A stretch of DNA of 24,896 nt, from assembly GCA_036278835.1 (NCBI GenBank), contig DASUKH010000285.1:1-24896 (forward strand), in the 5' to 3' direction. Below, one piece after another: positions 1-6,575 of the stretch. The position numbers were made by a program, and so were the translations under genes. The first letter of the stretch is position 1; every line of letters begins with the position of its first letter. The notes beneath the pieces were generated by a model that ran no database searches, was not told where the DNA came from, and worked only from the letters and a program-made list of their open reading frames with translations. The stretch is from DATARH01 sp036278835. GTDB taxonomy: Bacteria; Pseudomonadota; Alphaproteobacteria; ATCC43930; CGMCC-115725.

Positions 1-479
1 TAATCACCGACATCCGGATGCCAGGCATGGACGGGCTGGAGATGCAGCAGGCGCTGATCGAGCGAGCGCTGTCGTTTCCGCTGATTGTCATGACCGGCCA
101 CGCGGACGTGCCCTTGGCGGTCCGGTCGATGAAGGCCGGCGCCGTCGATTTCGTCGAAAAACCTTACGCCGCGACCACGATCCTGGAGAGCGTCGAAAAC
201 GCTCTCGCCCGGAGCACCGACTCCCGCGCCGGCAATCCGCCCGAGGACTGGGCCGTCGCGCGGCTCGCGGCCCTGTCGCCGCGCGAGCGCGAGGTCCTGC
301 AAGGGCTGATCGAGGGCCTGCCCAACAAGACGATCGCCTACGACCTCGGCATCAGCCCGCGCACGGTCGAGATCCATCGCGCCCGGGTCATGGACAAGAT
401 GGGCGCACGCAGCCTGTCGGAATTGATACGGGTCGGGCTTGCCGCGGGGGTGCGGCCGAAATCGACCGCGCAGCATTGA
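1..479 (+). CDS. FixJ/LuxR-family two-component response regulator (5' truncated by window edge)
   Basis: Transcription factor activated by phosphorylation from a sensor kinase. The reading frame is open from the left edge (first whole codon at base 3), so the N-terminal part of the receiver lies outside. The phospho-acceptor Asp is the codon at 9-11, in the context TDIRMPGMDG. Further on are the conserved receiver Thr (VMTGH) and the switch Lys (VEKPY). After a short linker comes a LuxR-type helix-turn-helix (LSPREREVLQGLIEG, then PNKTIAYDLGISPRTVEIH), the order and spacing typical of the FixJ/NarL class. Family membership is clear. The regulated genes cannot be read from this window, and the partner histidine kinase would be expected upstream, outside it. 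The ATG at 18 is internal, not the start. Confidence 0.93.
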   Translation, partial: ITDIRMPGMDGLEMQQALIERALSFPLIVMTGHADVPLAVRSMKAGAVDFVEKPYAATTILESVENALARSTDSRAGNPPEDWAVARLAALSPREREVLQGLIEGLPNKTIAYDLGISPRTVEIHRARVMDKMGARSLSELIRVGLAAGVRPKSTAQH

Positions 480-585
480 CCCTTCTGCGGTCCCGAGGTC
501 CTAAGCCCCGGGTCAACAGGGATTCCTCGATCGGATCGGCCTTTCGCGCGGCGGCCTCGTCACCAAAATTCACGCCCTGACCATT

Positions 586-687
586 TCAGCCGAACGCCGC
601 GACCACGGTATCGATGGGAAGAAACAGGATTCGGCTGTCTTCCGGGTATTCGATGAACTCGGCGCATTTCATGTAGAAGCGACGCAC
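586..687 (-). CDS. possible very small protein (28-33 aa), unrecognised
   Basis: A short minus-strand frame directly downstream of the SirB1-like gene. It could start at ATG 672 (28 aa) or at GTG 687 (33 aa) and ends with TGA at 586-588. The predicted peptide is MKCAEFIEYPEDSRILF followed by LPIDTVVAAFG. The frame is the same as that of the upstream gene and begins 18 bases after its stop codon. It could therefore be a small gene, a former C-terminal extension cut off by a stop mutation, or chance. No clear ribosome binding site was seen and I do not recognise a family. Reported because its composition is protein-like and nothing else explains this stretch. Confidence 0.2.
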   Translation of the reverse strand: MRRFYMKCAEFIEYPEDSRILFLPIDTVVAAFG

Positions 688-705
688 ATCCCGGTTCCTT
701 CGCGG

Positions 706-1554
706 TCAGTTCAGCTTTGTCTTGAGCTGCTGGATCAGGGCGGCGGCTTGGTGGCGGGCGGGGGTTTCGGGGGCTTGCGCGACGAAGCGGCCGAGGGCGT
801 CGAGGGCGGCGCGCATGTTGCCGAGCCGGGCGTGGAGGATGCCGGCCTCCTGCCACAGATCGGCGAGATCGGGGGCCAGCAGCAGCATTGTCTCGATGAT
901 GCGCAGGGCGCGCTCATGGCGGCCGGCCTGCAACAGGCGCGACTTGATATTGTTCTGCAGCCGCAGCAGCACCTCGCGGTCGTCCACCGGCGCGTAATGC
1001 TCGGGCAGGAGCTCGACATCCTGACCGGCCATCGCCTTCAGCAGATCGCGCAGATCGGCGGCCTCGCACACCTTGCCGGCATGGAACGGGTCGAGGATCA
1101 GCCGGCCGGTATCATCGTCGAGGCGGATCAGGAAATGCCCGGGAAAGGCGAGGCCGACCGCCGCCCATCCCTGGGCCCGCGCTGTATGCAAATAGAGGAT
1201 ACCGAGCGCCACCGGCAGGCCTTTGCGGCGATCGACGACGCGGATCAGGTTGGCGTTCTGCAAATCGTCGTAGGTCAGCTCGTCGCCGCTATAGCCGTGC
1301 TTCAACAGGATGATGTCGTTGAGGGCGCGGGCGCGCGCGGCAAGGTCGGCATCGGAGGCGGCATGGCGGCCGACGTCGCGGGCCAGCATCTCGAGATGCT
1401 GCCGGTAGCGGGCGAGCCCGACCCGCGGCCGCTCGAACGAGGCAAGCGCCAGCGCCGCCTCGCCGATCGGCAGGATCGACGATCTTTCGGCCGCCAGCCC
1501 GCGCAGATAATCCGCGCAGCGCTCGCGGTCGAAGCTGTCGGGCAACTCACTCAT
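706..1554 (-). CDS. SirB1-family protein (transglutaminase-like fold plus TPR region)
   Basis: A 282-aa cytoplasmic protein. Residues about 40-180 match the SirB1/transglutaminase-like domain: VVDRRKGLPVALGILY (107-121 region), LAFPGHFLIR with His140, and LILDPFHAG with Asp155. The C-terminal part (about 195-280) is helical and TPR-like (RALRIIETMLLLAPDLADLW, then HARLGNMRAALDALGRFV). The Cys expected in a transglutaminase triad is absent from the LPVALGILY segment; the only Cys residues are near 13 and 163. As in most of this family the domain is probably non-catalytic or altered. Family function is poorly defined. It starts 13 bases after the stop of the BON lipoprotein gene, so it is probably the last major gene of the rsmI-yraN-BON operon. 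No strong ribosome binding site precedes the ATG. Confidence 0.88.
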   Translation of the reverse strand: MSELPDSFDRERCADYLRGLAAERSSILPIGEAALALASFERPRVGLARYRQHLEMLARDVGRHAASDADLAARARALNDIILLKHGYSGDELTYDDLQNANLIRVVDRRKGLPVALGILYLHTARAQGWAAVGLAFPGHFLIRLDDDTGRLILDPFHAGKVCEAADLRDLLKAMAGQDVELLPEHYAPVDDREVLLRLQNNIKSRLLQAGRHERALRIIETMLLLAPDLADLWQEAGILHARLGNMRAALDALGRFVAQAPETPARHQAAALIQQLKTKLN

Positions 1555-1567
1555 CGCGGAGCGGATA

Positions 1568-2287
1568 TTACAGCTTCTGCACCTCGATCGGCGAGGCCGG
1601 AACCGCCGGGCCGGGCGCCACCGGCATCGCGCCGGCCGGACCCGCCATCGGCGCGGGCGGCGGCATCGCCCCGCCGTAACCGCGATTGACCGGCACCCCG
1701 GAGCGCAGATCGATATAGGAGATGACGCGCTTTACGCCGGGCACATAGCGCGCGATCCGCAGAACGCGGCCGAGTTCGTCCCGCGAGCGCGCCGAGCCGA
1801 TCAGATAGACCGACCCGTTGACCGTTTCGATGCTGTAGTTGAGCGAGCGGATTTTCGGGTCGAGCACCATCTCCGAACGGATGCGGGTCGAAATCCACGT
1901 GTCGCGCGCGTCGTGCCAAAAGCTTTCCTGCGGCGCCACCTCGATCTCGTTATAGACCGCCCGCACGTTCGGCGTGCGCATCGCGATCTGCCCCGCCTCG
2001 GCCTTCTCGGCCGGGGTCGCGACCCGCCCGGTCAGCAGCATGCGGCCCTGGAAGACGGTGGTATCGATGCCGGCCTGCAAGTGCGGGTCGGTGCGGATCA
2101 GCGCATTCTCGAAATCGGTCTTGACCGTGTGGTCGGCGGCGATCCCGTTGACGCCGCGCTCCTGCCCGGCGACATAGCCGGCGCCGCCCGCCGCCGCCAG
2201 CCCGCCGACCACGGCGGCGGCACAACCGCCAAGGCCGCACGGCAGAGCGAGCGCCAGCAACAATGCGGTCGCGCGAAACCGGTTCAT
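1568..2287 (-). CDS. outer-membrane lipoprotein with two BON domains (DolP/YraP-like)
   Basis: A 239-aa lipoprotein. The N-terminus is a signal peptide ending in a lipobox LGGC, with Cys22 the predicted lipidated residue; a glycine/alanine-rich stretch follows. Two BON domains follow at about 50-115 (LLTGRVATPAEKAEAGQIA) and 125-195 (SVYLIGSARSRDELGRVLRI). The tail from about 205 is rich in Pro, Ala and Gly. BON domains in this setting bind phospholipid or associate with the outer membrane, as in E. coli DolP. The frame is open well upstream of 2287, but ATG 2287 is chosen because it gives a clean signal peptide. The gene lies downstream of yraN, the same order as yraN-diaA-yraP in enterobacteria. 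A role in envelope integrity is inferred from homology and context. Confidence 0.88.
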   Translation of the reverse strand: MNRFRATALLLALALPCGLGGCAAAVVGGLAAAGGAGYVAGQERGVNGIAADHTVKTDFENALIRTDPHLQAGIDTTVFQGRMLLTGRVATPAEKAEAGQIAMRTPNVRAVYNEIEVAPQESFWHDARDTWISTRIRSEMVLDPKIRSLNYSIETVNGSVYLIGSARSRDELGRVLRIARYVPGVKRVISYIDLRSGVPVNRGYGGAMPPPAPMAGPAGAMPVAPGPAVPASPIEVQKL

Positions 2288-2397
2288 GCCTTCCCCCAAA
2301 CCCAGCCCCGTCGCGCGGATTCTCGGCTTTTCGCGCCGCCCGGCCAAGGCGGCGGCGACAGGACGGCCGCAAGTTCGCTGGAAAGCGCTGATCCCGC

Positions 2398-2784
2398 TCA
2401 ATCCTCGGCCGACCAGGCGCCGGCGAGATGACGCGGCAAATGCCGCGGCGCCATCAGCATCACGTCGAATCGCAAGGCAAGCCCCGCGAGATCGGGGCGG
2501 GTCAACAGGTAGGCGGCAGCGGCGCGGGCGATGCGCCGGCGCTGGCGCGGCTGCACTGCTTCGGCCGCGCTGCCGGGGTCGCGGCGGCGCTTGACCTCGA
2601 TCGCCGCAAGCACCCCGCCGCGGCGGGCGAGGATGTCGATTTCGCCCATCGGACAGCGCCAGTCGCGCGCGATGATCCGCCAGCCGCGCAGTCGCAAATG
2701 CCAGCAGCACAGCCACTCGGCGAGGCGGCCGCGGTGCAACGCGCGGCGGCGGCGCTCGGAACGGGTTGGGCGGCGTCGGCTCAT
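2398..2784 (-). CDS. yraN: UPF0102/YraN-family endonuclease-like protein
   Basis: A 128-aa protein matching the YraN (UPF0102) family. The N-terminus is very Arg-rich. The nuclease-fold signature is visible as CPMGEIDILARRG followed by LAAIEVKRRR, giving the E-x-D and E-V-K residues of restriction-endonuclease-like enzymes. The rest (QRRRIARAAAAYLL) also fits the family. The start ATG (2782-2784) overlaps the stop of rsmI in an ATGA arrangement, so translation is probably coupled. The frame is open upstream inside rsmI, and those earlier starts are rejected. Cellular function is not established; a role in processing branched DNA has been suggested for the family. Neighbours match the enterobacterial yra cluster. 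Confidence 0.92.
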   Translation of the reverse strand: MSRRRPTRSERRRRALHRGRLAEWLCCWHLRLRGWRIIARDWRCPMGEIDILARRGGVLAAIEVKRRRDPGSAAEAVQPRQRRRIARAAAAYLLTRPDLAGLALRFDVMLMAPRHLPRHLAGAWSAED

Positions 2785-3656
2785 TGCGGCTCGCTCTCCT
2801 GCTGCAACGCGAGCGCCCGATCGTAAAGGGCGCGGCGCGAGAGACCGGTGGCCGCGGCGGCGAGTGTTACCGCGTCGCGCAAGCTGTGCTCCCGCAGCAA
2901 GGCCAAGAGCCGCGCATCGAGATCGTCGGCGGCGGGCGGCGCCGGGGCCGGCGGACCGACGATGATCGCCACCTCCCCCCGCGGCGGCCCGGTCTCGGCG
3001 TACCGGGCCGCCAGCTCGGCGAGCCGGCCGCGGCACACCTCCTCGTGGCGCTTGGTCAATTCGCGCGCCACCGCCGCCTCGCGGTCGCCGAATACCGCCG
3101 CCATGTCGGCGAGCGCGGCGGCGAGCCGGGACGGGCCTTCATAAAAAACGAGTGTCGCCGCAAGCTCCGCCCAGGCCGAGAGCGTGCGGCGTCGGGAAGC
3201 GGAGCGCGGCGGCAGGAAGCCGCCAAACAGGAAGGGGGCAGGCGGCAATCCCGACAGGATCAGCGCGGTCAGCGCCGCCGATGGCCCCGGTGCGGCGGTC
3301 ACCGGCAGCCCCTTAGCGAGCGCTTCCCGGACCAGCTTGAACCCGGGATCGGAGACCAGCGGCGTGCCGGCGTCGCTGACCAGCGCCAAGGTGGCGCCGC
3401 CGCGCAAAGCGTCGAGCACCGCCGGGCGCACCCGGTCGGCGTTGTGGTCGTGATAGGGATCGAGCGGCGTGTCGATGCCGAAATGCGCCAGCAGGCGCCG
3501 GGTGACCCTGGTGTCCTCGCACAGGATGCGGTCGGCGCCGCGCAATACCCACAGCGCGCGCAGGGTGATGTCGCCGAGGTTGCCGATCGGCGTCGCGACA
3601 AGGTGAAGGCCGGGCGCGAGCGGGTGCGACGGCGCCCAGTCGCTCTCTCCCGGCAT
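2781..3656 (-). CDS. rsmI: 16S rRNA (cytidine-1402-2'-O)-methyltransferase RsmI
   Basis: A 291-aa SAM-dependent methyltransferase of the tetrapyrrole methylase fold that 2'-O-methylates C1402 in the ribosomal P site. Hallmarks in order: ATPIGNLGDITLRAL (21-35), CEDTRVTRRLL (46-56), SDAGTPLVSDPG (94-105), GPSAALTALILSGLP (124-138), and ELTKRHEEVCRG. The C-terminal extension (LREHSLRDAVTLAAAATGLS) is the usual helix-turn-helix-like tail. ATG 3656 is chosen because the RsmI homology begins a few residues later; the in-frame upstream extension is low-complexity and has no convincing start. First gene of a minus-strand operon, overlapping yraN by 4 bases and divergent from the lipoprotein gene at 3758. 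Confidence 0.95.
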   Translation of the reverse strand: MPGESDWAPSHPLAPGLHLVATPIGNLGDITLRALWVLRGADRILCEDTRVTRRLLAHFGIDTPLDPYHDHNADRVRPAVLDALRGGATLALVSDAGTPLVSDPGFKLVREALAKGLPVTAAPGPSAALTALILSGLPPAPFLFGGFLPPRSASRRRTLSAWAELAATLVFYEGPSRLAAALADMAAVFGDREAAVARELTKRHEEVCRGRLAELAARYAETGPPRGEVAIIVGPPAPAPPAADDLDARLLALLREHSLRDAVTLAAAATGLSRRALYDRALALQQESEPQ

Positions 3657-3746
3657 CGCCTCGGGCGAGCGCCGCGATTGCCCTTCTGCGGGTTTACTTG
3701 CCGCAGCGCGATGGCTAGGGTCGGCCCCGGCACTCGCCCTTTTGCC

Positions 3747-3751
3747 GGAGG
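3747..3751 (+). promoter_or_regulatory. ribosome binding site supporting a TTG start
   Basis: GGAGG at 3747-3751, six bases before the TTG at 3758-3760. It decides the start of the penicillin-binding-protein activator gene, because no ATG gives an intact signal peptide in this frame. Confidence 0.7.
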
Positions 3752-3757
3752 CCGTTC

Positions 3758-4978
3758 TTGCTGCGCTGGCCTGTTCCGCGGTTCGCCTCAACCCTCGTCG
3801 CTTTCGCGCTGCTCGTCTTGCTCACCGGATGCGGCGGCGGACGGAGCGTACCGGCGCCGGTCATCTCGCCGCAATCGCCCTTTGCCGGAGGGCCGGGGCC
3901 GGCGCCGCCACCGTCGCCGCCCGCCGCGCCGGGGCCGGTCAAGGTGGCGCTGCTGGTGCCGCTGAGCGGCCCCAATGCCGCGCTCGGCAAGTCGATGCTC
4001 GAAGCGGCTCAGCTGGCGTTGTTCACGACCGGCGGCAAACGCCTGATCCTGGTGCCGCGCGATACCGCCGGCAGTCCCGGCGGCGCCGCCGGCGCGGCGC
4101 GCTCGGCGATTTCCGACGGAGCGCGGTTGATCCTCGGGCCGCTGCTCGCCAGCGAGGTCGAGGCGGTGCGGCCGGTTGCGGATGCCGCCCACGTCAACGT
4201 GATCGCGTTCTCGACCGCCACCCAGCTGGCCGGCGGCAACGTCTTCCTGATCGGCTTTCTGCCGCGGCAGGAGGTGGTGCGCGAAGTCGCGTTCGCGCAT
4301 GACCGCGGCCTCGACCGGTTTGCCGCCATGGTCCCGAACTCGCCCTACGGCCATCTGATGGGAGATGCAATGCGGCAGGCGGCAGCGACCAGCGGCGGCA
4401 CGGTGGTCGACACCGAGTATTTCGACCCGCAGGGTGGCGACGTCGCGGCGGCGATCCATCGTCTGCTGCCCGCCGCGGGCGGCGCGCCACCCGGCCCGCG
4501 GTTCGATGCGCTGCTGCTGCCCGAGGGCGGCAACCGGCTCAAGGACATCGCCCGCCAGCTGAAAGCGGCGGGGCTCGATACCCATGCGGTCCGGCTGCTC
4601 GGCAGCGGGTTGTGGGACGACCCGTCGATTTCCGGCGACCCGGCGCTTTATGGCGGCTGGTTTGCCGCCTCGCCGCCGGCGCAGCGCCGCGAGTTCGAGA
4701 GCCATTTTCAGGCAACCTACGGCCACCCGCCGCCGCGCCTTGCCTCGCTTGCGTTCGACGCCGCCGCGCTCGCCGCAGTGCTGGCCCGCAATGATGGCGG
4801 CGCACCGTTCTCGCGAGACGCGCTGCTCAACCCGCGCGGCTTTACCGGGGTGGACGGCCTCTTCCGCTTCACCCCGCAAGGGCTGGTGCAGCGCGGTCTG
4901 GCGGTCCTCGAAGTCACCGCGCAGGGCGGCACGGTGGTCAGCCCGGCGCCGCAGAGCTTCGCCGATCTGGCTTACTGA
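3758..4978 (+). CDS. penicillin-binding protein activator lipoprotein (LpoA C-terminal-domain-like)
   Basis: A 406-aa lipoprotein starting at TTG. Residues 1-24 are a signal peptide with lipobox LTGC (lipidated Cys25). A Pro-rich linker follows (about 26-58), then a type 1 periplasmic-binding-protein fold (KVALLVPLSGPNAALGKSML at about 61-80; LILGPLLASEVEAVRPVAD; NSPYGHLMGDAMRQAA; GFTGVDGLFRFTPQGLVQRGL near the end). This corresponds to the C-terminal half of E. coli LpoA, which activates PBP1A from the outer membrane. The N-terminal TPR-like half of LpoA is missing, the common form in Alphaproteobacteria. Being divergent from rsmI supports the assignment, since yraL and lpoA are neighbours in E. 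coli. Its 3' end overlaps the convergent deacetylase gene by 41 bases. The activator role is inferred from homology. Confidence 0.88.
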   Translation: MLRWPVPRFASTLVAFALLVLLTGCGGGRSVPAPVISPQSPFAGGPGPAPPPSPPAAPGPVKVALLVPLSGPNAALGKSMLEAAQLALFTTGGKRLILVPRDTAGSPGGAAGAARSAISDGARLILGPLLASEVEAVRPVADAAHVNVIAFSTATQLAGGNVFLIGFLPRQEVVREVAFAHDRGLDRFAAMVPNSPYGHLMGDAMRQAAATSGGTVVDTEYFDPQGGDVAAAIHRLLPAAGGAPPGPRFDALLLPEGGNRLKDIARQLKAAGLDTHAVRLLGSGLWDDPSISGDPALYGGWFAASPPAQRREFESHFQATYGHPPPRLASLAFDAAALAAVLARNDGGAPFSRDALLNPRGFTGVDGLFRFTPQGLVQRGLAVLEVTAQGGTVVSPAPQSFADLAY

Positions 4979-5840
4979 GCGGAGCGGGGGAGCAGGTCCG
5001 CCATAGATCCCGGATCTCGCGGTAGCCGATCGCGGCGATGCCAGCGGCGTCGCACCATTCAGCGACCGCGCCCTGGGCGAACAGCGCGTATTCGCGGGTG
5101 CGCCAGCCGGCGTGGTCGGGGGCGATCCATTCGATGTCGCCTTGCATCGCGGCATGCAGGGCGAAATGGGTGATGCCGGGCGGCAGGCCGCGGACCGTCT
5201 CGCGGTAGCGCGGCCGCGTCTCGCCGGCCTCGACCGGCAGGGTGCCGCGGAAATGATCGATGACCGGCAGCCCCGCTTTATCGAGGCGGGCGAGGGCGGC
5301 GGCGTATGCGGCGCGGTCGGGCGCCCATCTGATGCCGCGCGGCAGGACCGGCAGCAGCCCGTACTCCATGCCGAGCCGGATATGGCAATCGAGCAACTCG
5401 GGCAGCATCGCCGCCGCCATGTGCGCGTCGATATGCGTCGGGTCGATCCCGGCGGCGCGCGCCGCCTCGATCTGCGCCCGCAATTCCGCCTCCGCCGCCT
5501 CCGGCACCAGCCGGGAATGAAGCGAGGCGACATCGCGCCAGAAATACCCCTCGTCGTCGATCAGCCCGGAGGCGCGGCTGGCGGTCGATAGCGGCCGCCA
5601 GCGGTAATGCCGCCACTCGCTGGTCAGGGTCAGGTGCACCCCGAGATCGAGGCCGGGATCGGCAGACGCCGCCTCGGCGATTTCGCGGAACCACGGGCAC
5701 GGCACCATCACCGAGCCGCCGGTGACGAGGCCGCGCCCGGCGAGGTCCAAATAGGCGCGGTTGCCGCCGTGGCACATGCCGAGATCGTCGACATGCAGGA
5801 TCACGGCGCGTTCATGGCCGAGGGTCGCGGCGAGGCTCAT
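4938..5840 (-). CDS. ChbG/HpnK (YdjC-like) family carbohydrate deacetylase
   Basis: A 300-aa metal-dependent deacetylase of the YdjC/ChbG/HpnK superfamily, which removes N-acetyl groups from sugar substrates. Metal and catalytic motifs are present: HVDDLGMCHG with Asp18-Asp19, GVHLTLTSEW with His69, and HIDAHMAAAM with His136, Asp138 and His140. A late FALHAAM segment also fits the family. ATG 5840 is chosen because GAGGG sits just upstream and the family's usual N-terminus begins there; the in-frame extension to 5885 is unlikely. No signal peptide, so probably cytoplasmic. The substrate cannot be determined: there is no hopanoid (hpn) or chitobiose gene nearby. It is divergent from the GST gene (53 bases apart) and its last 41 bases are antisense to the lipoprotein gene end. 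Confidence 0.88.
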   Translation of the reverse strand: MSLAATLGHERAVILHVDDLGMCHGGNRAYLDLAGRGLVTGGSVMVPCPWFREIAEAASADPGLDLGVHLTLTSEWRHYRWRPLSTASRASGLIDDEGYFWRDVASLHSRLVPEAAEAELRAQIEAARAAGIDPTHIDAHMAAAMLPELLDCHIRLGMEYGLLPVLPRGIRWAPDRAAYAAALARLDKAGLPVIDHFRGTLPVEAGETRPRYRETVRGLPPGITHFALHAAMQGDIEWIAPDHAGWRTREYALFAQGAVAEWCDAAGIAAIGYREIRDLWRTCSPAPLSKPDRRSSAAPG

Positions 5841-5880
5841 TTCGCCCTCACAATTCGTGTGCAGGACCGGCCGCCGCCGG

Positions 5881-5886
5881 TACAAT
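5881..5886 (+). promoter_or_regulatory. candidate -10 box for the GST gene (possible leaderless transcript)
   Basis: TACAAT, one mismatch from the sigma-70 -10 consensus, ends 7 bases before the ATG at 5894. A weak -35 (TGTGCA, 5858-5863) lies 17 bases upstream. No ribosome binding site lies between it and the ATG. If used, the message would begin at or next to the start codon. Confidence 0.3.
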
Positions 5887-5893
5887 CGGCGCC

Positions 5894-6562
5894 ATGCGGG
5901 TGCTCTATCACGTCACGTTGTCGCCGTTCTCGCGCAAGGTCCGCATCGTGCTGGCCGAAAAGGATCTCGAGTTCACGCTGAAGCTCGAGAAGCTGGCGGA
6001 GCGCCGGCCGGAATTCCTGGCCCTCAACCCGGCGGGCGAAGTGCCGGTGCTGATCGAGCCGGACGGCACGGTGCTCGCCGGCACCGAAGCGATCGTCGAA
6101 TATCTCGACGAGACCTACCGCGACAAAATCCTCATTGGCATCAACCCGGTGGACCGCGCCGAGGTGCGCCGTCTCGTCGCCTGGTTTGACGTCAAGATGA
6201 ACCTCGAAGTCACCGAGAACCTGCTCGGGCAGAAGATGATGCGCCGGGAGACCGGGAGAGGCCAGCCGAACTCGCAGGCGATTCGCGCCGGGCATGCCAA
6301 CCTGCCTTATCACCTCGAGTATATCGGCTATCTCGTCGAGCGCCGGCGCTGGCTAGCCGGCGACCATTTCTCGGTCGCCGACATCACCGCGGCGGCGCAT
6401 CTCTCAAGCCTCGATTATATCGGCGACGTGCCGTGGGAAGCGCACGAGCCGGCCAAGGAATGGTATGCCCGCATCAAGTCGCGGCCGAGCTTCCGCGAAA
6501 TCCTCGCCGATTACGTCCCCGGCACACCGCCGCCACCGCACTACGCCGACCTCGATTTCTGA
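5894..6562 (+). CDS. glutathione S-transferase family protein
   Basis: A 222-aa cytoplasmic GST. The N-terminal thioredoxin-like domain (1 to about 78) shows LSPFSRKVRIVLAEKDLEF, LNPAGEVPVLIEPDG (with the cis-Pro) and AGTEAIVEYLDETY, where the usual glutathione-contacting E-S pair appears as T-E. The helical C-terminal domain (about 90-210) carries WLAGDHFSVADITAAAHLSSL, the N-capping box and helix core common to GSTs. The catalytic class is unclear; Ser in LSPFSRK is a candidate glutathione-activating residue. No ribosome binding site is seen (see the candidate -10 box). It is divergent from the deacetylase gene and ends 13 bases from the convergent phosphoesterase gene. The physiological substrate is unknown. 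Confidence 0.92.
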   Translation: MRVLYHVTLSPFSRKVRIVLAEKDLEFTLKLEKLAERRPEFLALNPAGEVPVLIEPDGTVLAGTEAIVEYLDETYRDKILIGINPVDRAEVRRLVAWFDVKMNLEVTENLLGQKMMRRETGRGQPNSQAIRAGHANLPYHLEYIGYLVERRRWLAGDHFSVADITAAAHLSSLDYIGDVPWEAHEPAKEWYARIKSRPSFREILADYVPGTPPPPHYADLDF

Positions 6563-6575
6563 GGCGCGCCCTCAA

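Noticed and set aside
2288..2716. Long N-terminal extension of the BON lipoprotein frame
   Set aside because: It overlaps yraN and would bury the lipoprotein signal peptide inside the chain.
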